This document shows, in pieces, positions 57,730 to 64,000 of a DNA stretch of 64,000 bases. The stretch comes from Caulobacter sp. FWC26. Lineage in GTDB: Bacteria > Pseudomonadota > Alphaproteobacteria > Caulobacterales > Caulobacteraceae. The position numbers and the translations under genes are program-made. The DNA lies in NCBI RefSeq assembly GCF_002742645.2, contig NZ_CP033875.1, positions 992,001 to 1,056,000 of the forward strand, written 5' to 3'. Every line of letters begins with the position of its first letter. Positions within the stretch are counted from its first letter, which is position 1. The notes below the pieces were generated by a model. It made no database searches. It was not told the origin of the DNA and worked only from the letters and a program-made list of their open reading frames with translations.

Positions 57730-57738
57730 TGTGGATAA
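57730..57738 (-). promoter_or_regulatory. Perfect DnaA box (TTATCCACA)
   Basis: TGTGGATAA on the plus strand is the exact complement of the consensus TTATCCACA. It lies 107 bases upstream of accA, just 17 bases from the last GANTC site. Confidence 0.75.
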
Positions 57739-57844
57739 AACGAGGCGACACCGGGGCGGTTCCCGGCCGAAATCTCGCCTCTTTCCCTCGGGGGATTCCA
57801 TCTCTAGGTTCGCAGCCCTTCATCAACGGCGACGTTAAGAGTCC

Positions 57845-58807
57845 ATGGCCGCCCATTATCTCGATTTCGAACGCCCCATCGCCGACTTGGAAAGCAAGAT
57901 CGAAGAGCTGAGCCGGCTCTCCGAAACGGCCGGTCCAGGCGCGTTCGACACCGAGATCCAGGCCCTCCGCGACCGAGCCCAGGCGCTGCGCAAGGAGGCG
58001 TACGCCAATCTCGACGCCTGGCAGAAGACCATGGTCGCCCGCCACCCGCAGCGTCCGCACCTGCGTGACTACGTCGCCGGCCTGATCGACGAGTTCGTCG
58101 AACTGCGCGGCGACCGAAAGTTCGCCGACGACCAGGCCATCGTCGGCGGTCTGGGTCGTTTCCGCGGCCAGCCGGTCGTGGTCATGGGCCACGAGAAGGG
58201 CCACGACACCACCACCCGCCTGAAGCATAACTTCGGCATGGCCCGCCCCGAGGGCTATCGTAAAGCCGTGCGCCTGATGGACATGGCCGAGCGCTTCAAC
58301 CTGCCGGTCATCACCTTCGTCGACACCGCCGGCGCCTATCCGGGCCTGGGGGCCGAGGAGCGCGGCCAGGCCGAGGCCATCGCCCGCTCGACCGAGCGCT
58401 GCTTGACCCTCGGCGTGCCCATGGTCGCGACGATCGTGGGCGAGGGCGGTTCGGGCGGCGCTATCGCCTTGGCCGGCGCCAACCGCGTGCTGATCCTGGA
58501 GCACTCGATCTATTCGGTGATCTCGCCGGAAGGCGCGGCCTCGATCCTGTGGCGCGACGGCGCCCGGGCCAAGGATGCGGCCACCCAGATGCGCATCACC
58601 GCCCAGGACCTGATCAAGCTGGGCATTGTTGACCGCATCGTCGAAGAGCCCGCCGGCGGCGCCCACTCCGACACCGAGGCGGCGATCCAGGCCGTCGGCG
58701 ACGCGGTCGAGGACGAGCTGAAGGCGATGGCCGCCATGAGCGCCGCCGAGCTGAAGGCTCAACGCGCCGAACGCTTCTACGCCATCGGCCGGTCGGGCCT
58801 GCAGTAG
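57845..58807 (+). CDS. accA: Acetyl-CoA carboxylase carboxyltransferase subunit alpha
   Basis: Part of acetyl-CoA carboxylase, which makes malonyl-CoA for fatty acid synthesis. The product is 320 residues. N-terminal helices (YLDFERPIADLESKIEELSRL) and the crotonase-like core with VITFVDTAGAYPGLGAEERGQAEAIARS and GEGGSGGAIALAGANRVLILEHSIYSVISPEGAASILW are diagnostic. The upstream region carries five GANTC sites and a DnaA box, suggesting cell-cycle control. Confidence 0.97.
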   Translation: MAAHYLDFERPIADLESKIEELSRLSETAGPGAFDTEIQALRDRAQALRKEAYANLDAWQKTMVARHPQRPHLRDYVAGLIDEFVELRGDRKFADDQAIVGGLGRFRGQPVVVMGHEKGHDTTTRLKHNFGMARPEGYRKAVRLMDMAERFNLPVITFVDTAGAYPGLGAEERGQAEAIARSTERCLTLGVPMVATIVGEGGSGGAIALAGANRVLILEHSIYSVISPEGAASILWRDGARAKDAATQMRITAQDLIKLGIVDRIVEEPAGGAHSDTEAAIQAVGDAVEDELKAMAAMSAAELKAQRAERFYAIGRSGLQ

Positions 58808-58863
58808 GCTTTTTCCACGGACGCGAAGCGGGTTACGCTGCCGAGATCTCTGGAGCTCGCCTG

Positions 58864-59292
58864 ATGACCCGCGCCGCCGTCCTGTCCGTCCTGACCTTTG
58901 CGCTTATGGCCGCCGCCGCGCCGGTCGCCAGCGCCCAAGCCCCCAAACCCGCCAAGCCCGCAAAGCCGGTTTCGGCGCTGGACCGCTGTCTGGCGACGCC
59001 TGAGGGCATGTCGACCTACGGCATGATCGATTGCATCGGCAAGGAGGTCGTCGTGCAGGACGCGCGCCTCAACCGCGCTTACCAGGCCGCCTTGATGCGT
59101 CTGGAGCGCCCGCGCCAGAAGGCCGCCCTGCAAAAGGCGCAACGGGCCTGGATCGCCTTCCGCGACGCCGACTGCGCCAGCTATCTCGATGAGGACTGGG
59201 GCTCGATGGCTCGGGTCGAGTCGAACCAGTGCGTGCTCGACCACACTCGCCAGCGGGCCGATGAGCTGGAGCGCTATCGCGCTGGCTATTAG
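58864..59292 (+). CDS. LprI/DUF1311 family periplasmic protein
   Basis: A 142-residue protein with a signal peptide (to about PVASAQ-AP), a Pro/Lys linker and a DUF1311-type domain: DCIGKEVVVQDARLNRAYQAALMRL, then AQRAWIAFRDADCASYLDEDWGSM and NQCVLDHTRQRADEL. Cysteines are paired as in lysozyme inhibitor LprI of mycobacteria. Biological role here unknown. Confidence 0.9.
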   Translation: MTRAAVLSVLTFALMAAAAPVASAQAPKPAKPAKPVSALDRCLATPEGMSTYGMIDCIGKEVVVQDARLNRAYQAALMRLERPRQKAALQKAQRAWIAFRDADCASYLDEDWGSMARVESNQCVLDHTRQRADELERYRAGY

Positions 59293-59326
59293 GCGCTTGC
59301 ATGACGTAGCGGGCGCCCCAGCATAG

Positions 59327-60334
<1,008 letters not shown>

Positions 60335-60441
60335 GGGCCCTTCAGGCCCGGCGGTGTGTGACAGTTGGTCGCGGAGCCGCGACCGAGACGGTAAACTCGG
60401 CTTAAGCGGCGCCTTGCAGGTTGAGGGCAAGGAGATCCGCC

Positions 60442-62646
60442 ATGGCCTTGCCGAAAACCAAGTCACTGCGCGTTGTGCTCGCCCTGACCGTGGGCGCCCT
60501 GTTGCTCGCCACCGGGCTTGGGATCACCCTCACGGGCTGGACAGTGATCCAGGGCGACGCTCGGCGTCAGGCCGAGATCGAGGCGCGCGCCCTTCTGCAA
60601 GGCTATGCCGAGGCGATCGCCAAGGACATCGGCGCTCCTGTGACCCATGCCCATGCCGGCGCGGCGGCGGTGGAGGCTCTGGTGGCCGACACCGGCTCGG
60701 CCAATCGCGACCAGGTGGGGCGCACCATCCGACGTATGATCGAAGCGCGCCCCGACGCCGTGGGTATGGCGGTGGCGTTCGAGCCTAACGCTATCGACGG
60801 CCGCGACGCGGAGTTCGTGACCCACCCACATTCGGATCAGAGCGGCCGCTACGTCCCCTATTTCTTCTGGACCCCGGACCGCACCATCGGCCTGGAGAAG
60901 CTGATCATGACCGCCGAGGGCGGCATCGACGGCTGGTACACCAAGCCCTTGGCCGAGAACCGTGACCTGATTACGCCGCCCTATGTCTACCCGGTCAACG
61001 GCAAGGACGTGCCGATGAGCTCGGCCGTGGCGATCATCCGTCGCGACGGCAAGCCTGTCGGGGTGGTCACGACTGACGTGTCACTGGCCGCCATCGTCGA
61101 CCGCACTGCCGGACTGACGCCGTTCGGCGTGGGCAAGGTGATGATCGCCGGCGGCGACAACCTTTGGGTCGCCCAGGCCGACAAGTCGCAGCTGGCCAAG
61201 CCGATGAAGGACGAAAGCCTGCGGCGCCTGTCCGACAAGGCCAAGAAGGACGGCTTCGCCATCGAGATCAAGGGCGGAACGCTGCGCGCCGCCGTACCGG
61301 CTCAGATTCCCGGCGTCGCTGACGTCTGGACCGTGATGTTGGAGGCCCCGATGAGCGCGGTCATGGCTGGGGCGAACCTCACGCTGGCCCTGATGGCCGC
61401 AGCGGGCCTGGCCTTTGTCGCTGCCGCTCTGGCCCTGACTTGGATCGTCGCGGGCCGTATTGTCGCGCCAGTCGAGAAGATGACCGGCTACATGGGCGCC
61501 CTGGCGGGCGGCGACTATGAAACCGACACCCCGTTCGTCGAACGTGGCGACGAGATCGGCGGTATGGCCCGTTCCGTCAAGGTCTTCCGTGACGCCCTGC
61601 TGGAGCGCCGCCGCATCCGCCAGAGCGAGGAGGAGGCGCGCAATATCGCGGAGTCCGAGCGTCGATCGCGCGACGCCGCCGGACAGCGTGAGGCCCAGGA
61701 GCGTGAGCAGGTGATGGACGCCTTGGCCGAGGGGCTTTCAAAGCTGTCGGCGGGTGATCTGGTCTGGCGCATCGACACTCCATTCCCGCCCGCCTTCGAG
61801 ACCCTGCGGGCCAACTTCAACGCGGCCATGGGCGATCTGGAGAAGACCATCGCGGTGCTGGCTCAGAGCGCCGAGTCGGTGCGCGCGGGTTCGGCCGAGG
61901 TCTCGGCCGCCGCCGACGACTTGGCGCGCCGCACCGAGCGGCAGGCCGCCAGCATCGAGGAGACCGCCGCGGCGCTTGACGAGGTTACCGCCACGGTGCG
62001 TCAGTCAGCCGCCGGCGCCGACCAGGCCCGCAAGACCGTCGCCGCCAGCCGCGAGGCCACCGAGGCCTCCCGCCGCATCGTCGCCGACGCCGTGGCCGCC
62101 ATGCGCCAGATCGAGACCTCCTCGCAGTCGATCAGCCAGATCATCGGGGTGATCGACGAGATCGCGTTCCAGACGAACCTTCTGGCCCTCAACGCCGGGG
62201 TCGAGGCCGCGCGAGCGGGCGAGGCTGGCCGTGGTTTCGCTGTGGTCGCGCAGGAAGTGCGGGCTCTGGCCCAGCGCTCGGCTGATGCGGCCAAGGAGAT
62301 CAAGACCTTGATCTCAACCTCGACCCAGCAGGTCGAGCAGGGCGTGGGCCTGATCGACCGGGCCGGAGCGGCGTTGGAAGGCGTCACCCGACAGGCCGCC
62401 GAAATCAACGAACTGGTGGCGTCCATCGCCGCGTCGGCCCGCGACCAGGCCGCCAGCCTGTCGGAGGTGAACAGCGCGGTGAACCTGATGGATCAGAACA
62501 CCCAGCAGAACGCCGCCATGGTCGAGGAAACCAACGCCGCCGGCCAGAACCTGGCCAATGAGGCCGAGCGCCTGGGTCAGGCCGTTAGCCGCTTCCGCCA
62601 CGCCGGCGAAGCCGGGACCCCGCACCGCAGCCGCCGCGCCGCCTGA
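60442..62646 (+). CDS. Methyl-accepting chemotaxis protein
   Basis: A 734-residue receptor. TM1 is near residues 12-37, followed by a periplasmic double-Cache sensor (about 45-310, with YFFWTPDRTIGLEKLIMTAEGGIDGWY), TM2 near 315-345, a HAMP domain and a second HAMP-like region, then the signalling hairpin with IDEIAFQTNLLALNAGVEAARAGEAGRGFAVVAQEVRALAQRSADAAKEI. AAGGAGAT precedes ATG 60442. The C-terminus ends RRAA, which resembles a ClpXP tail signal. Ligand unknown; Cache domains often bind amino acids or carboxylates. Confidence 0.94.
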   Translation: MALPKTKSLRVVLALTVGALLLATGLGITLTGWTVIQGDARRQAEIEARALLQGYAEAIAKDIGAPVTHAHAGAAAVEALVADTGSANRDQVGRTIRRMIEARPDAVGMAVAFEPNAIDGRDAEFVTHPHSDQSGRYVPYFFWTPDRTIGLEKLIMTAEGGIDGWYTKPLAENRDLITPPYVYPVNGKDVPMSSAVAIIRRDGKPVGVVTTDVSLAAIVDRTAGLTPFGVGKVMIAGGDNLWVAQADKSQLAKPMKDESLRRLSDKAKKDGFAIEIKGGTLRAAVPAQIPGVADVWTVMLEAPMSAVMAGANLTLALMAAAGLAFVAAALALTWIVAGRIVAPVEKMTGYMGALAGGDYETDTPFVERGDEIGGMARSVKVFRDALLERRRIRQSEEEARNIAESERRSRDAAGQREAQEREQVMDALAEGLSKLSAGDLVWRIDTPFPPAFETLRANFNAAMGDLEKTIAVLAQSAESVRAGSAEVSAAADDLARRTERQAASIEETAAALDEVTATVRQSAAGADQARKTVAASREATEASRRIVADAVAAMRQIETSSQSISQIIGVIDEIAFQTNLLALNAGVEAARAGEAGRGFAVVAQEVRALAQRSADAAKEIKTLISTSTQQVEQGVGLIDRAGAALEGVTRQAAEINELVASIAASARDQAASLSEVNSAVNLMDQNTQQNAAMVEETNAAGQNLANEAERLGQAVSRFRHAGEAGTPHRSRRAA

Positions 62647-62699
62647 CGGGCGTCCCCTTCTACGTCAGGCGCAGCGGGGACGCGGCTCAGGCCTTCGGT

Positions 62700-64000
62700 C
62701 TAGAGGGTTAGCACCATTGCGCCGATGCCAGGGTCGGTGCGGCTGGGCTTGCCCGTTTCGACATGTCCGGCGTACCGCCACAGGATGTCGGCGTCGGCCG
62801 CGTTGCCTAGACTGATGTCGTACCAAAGGTCGCTGGCGGCCAGGTCCAGCGCGACTTCGCGCGCCTCGCCGGCCTTCAGGACCAGGGCCTGCTGCCGCGC
62901 GGCCCCCGCAGTGACGGGATAGCGCGGATCGACGCTGAGGTTCAGCGTCGCCTCGGCGGTGGTGTCATTGCGCAGGTTCAGAACCACCTTGCCGGCGGAG
63001 GGGTCTTCGCGCAGAGCGACCCGGATATAGCCGTCCTTCGAGGGGCGGCCCCGGAAATGGCGATAGAAGCCGTTGGGACCGTGGACGGCCAGATCGTAGG
63101 CTTCCTTGTCCTTGTGGTTCCAGTGCGCGGCCGTGTGGCGCTCGCCCGCGACCAGGGTGTAGTGCCAGGGCGGGCTCAGGCCGTAGGGCGCATAGTCGTG
63201 GATGGTGAAGACCGCCGCGTGAGCGCCGGTGTTGGCCAGGTCGATCAGCAGGTCTTCCCCGTTCGGTCGCAGGTCGGCCGCCAGGCGATAGGGCAGCGGC
63301 CGCGCCGGCCTCTGGGCGCGAGGCTGCTCGGCGGGGGTCTGGACGGCCGGGATCTTCAGGTCGGGCTGGCGCGCGGCATGGGCAAGGCGCTCAGCGTAAT
63401 CGTCGGTGGAGGGCAGCGCGACAGGGCGGGCGTTCGGCGTCTTGAAGTCGAAGCACGAGGTCAGGTCGCCTGACACAGCGCGTCGCCAGTCGGAGATGTT
63501 TGGCTCCATCACGCCGAAGCGCTTTTCCAGGAACTTCAGGGTCGAGGTGTGGTCGAACACCTGCGAGCAGACATAACCGCCCCGGCTCCACGGCGACACG
63601 ATAATGGCCGGCACGCGGATGCCCAGGCCCAGCGGCTGCAGGCCGCGAACGCCGGGATGGGGGTTCTTGTCGTAGTCCTTGAACTCGCCAGCCACGCTGA
63701 CGCCGCTGTGGCCTCGGGTTGGATCGGCGGCGGGCATCGGGGGCAGCATGTGATCGAACAGGCCGCCGGCTTCGTCGTAGTTGAGGATGAAGACGGTCTT
63801 GGAGAACACCTCCGGGTGATCGACCAGGGCCTCGATCAGCTTGGCGGTCAGGTTCTCGCCGTCCGCCGGCGTCCAGCGCGGGTGCTCGGACAGCGCCGCC
63901 GCCGTGACGATCCACGACACCTGCGGCAGGCGGCCGGCGGCGATGTCGGCGCGGAAAGCTTCGACCAGCTGCTTGCCGTCTGACCGGGTGCGGTCAGGAC
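62700..64000 (-). CDS. Phosphocholine-specific phospholipase C, C-terminal part (5' end outside window)
   Basis: The open frame runs from the right edge to a stop at 62700 and encodes about 433 residues. It contains FILNYDEAGGLFDHMLPP, SPWSRGGYVCSQVFDHTSTLKFLEKRFGVMEPNISDWRRAVSGDLTSCFDF and two C-terminal DUF756-type domains. It is a clear paralogue of the 22748-24805 gene. The N-terminus and signal peptide lie beyond the window. Confidence 0.92.
   Translation of the reverse strand, partial: PDRTRSDGKQLVEAFRADIAAGRLPQVSWIVTAAALSEHPRWTPADGENLTAKLIEALVDHPEVFSKTVFILNYDEAGGLFDHMLPPMPAADPTRGHSGVSVAGEFKDYDKNPHPGVRGLQPLGLGIRVPAIIVSPWSRGGYVCSQVFDHTSTLKFLEKRFGVMEPNISDWRRAVSGDLTSCFDFKTPNARPVALPSTDDYAERLAHAARQPDLKIPAVQTPAEQPRAQRPARPLPYRLAADLRPNGEDLLIDLANTGAHAAVFTIHDYAPYGLSPPWHYTLVAGERHTAAHWNHKDKEAYDLAVHGPNGFYRHFRGRPSKDGYIRVALREDPSAGKVVLNLRNDTTAEATLNLSVDPRYPVTAGAARQQALVLKAGEAREVALDLAASDLWYDISLGNAADADILWRYAGHVETGKPSRTDPGIGAMVLTL

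Overview
The window reads as the chromosome of a Caulobacter (C. crescentus / C. vibrioides group or a very close relative). It is GC-rich with strong third-position bias. It carries ctrA with its characteristic AT-rich promoter region (CtrA half-sites and a GANTC CcrM site), a 652-residue rpoD downstream of the dnaG tail, a CtrA-class flagellar fliI-fliJ pair, a bactofilin, large TonB-dependent receptors and HWE-kinase signalling. I identified everything from the sequence and memory of families; no search was run.

Layout. 1-2.7 kb: end of dnaG, rpoD, its terminator and two large AT-rich hairpins. 2.7-5.2 kb: a DUF2798 membrane protein and a BlaI/M56 regulatory pair behind two overlapping BlaI-type operators. 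5.2-11.1 kb: ACT-domain protein and LysR regulator divergent from ilvD, then katG. 11.2-16.9 kb: methyltransferase, a GH10 xylanase lipoprotein fused transcriptionally to fliI-fliJ, an alpha/beta hydrolase and a membrane LytTR regulator. 17-21.3 kb: ctrA, an M23 peptidase, a PepSY-type membrane protein and an EamA transporter. 21.4-27.2 kb: M20 peptidase, phospholipase C, a DUF559 nuclease boxed by inverted repeats, a zinc alcohol dehydrogenase and CheW. 27.4-34.2 kb: small proteins, bactofilin (bacB), an orphan cobS, RcnB-like protein, PAP2 phosphatase, J-domain protein divergent from bolA, and cytidine deaminase.

34.3-41.8 kb: two divergent TonB-dependent receptors. The leftward one is split by a frameshift at a pentanucleotide repeat. 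41.9-52 kb: response regulator/HWE kinase, CorC-like protein, aroB-aroK, an unknown exported protein coupled to xerD, and small proteins. 52-64 kb: aldo/keto reductase, MscS channel, HpcH/CitE lyase, OsmC, cytochrome P450, accA (behind a dense GANTC cluster plus a perfect DnaA box), LprI-like protein, flavin oxidoreductase, a chemoreceptor, and the 3' part of a second phospholipase C that leaves the window.

Most of this is housekeeping and cell-cycle core. The unusual signals are: five GANTC sites with a DnaA box upstream of accA; the (GGTCG)3 frameshift in the TonB receptor; the DUF559 gene enclosed by inverted palindromic repeats; the xylanase in a flagellar operon; and an M56 sensor whose C-terminal part is a long coiled coil instead of a penicillin-binding domain. 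No tRNA, rRNA, CRISPR array or transposase was seen.
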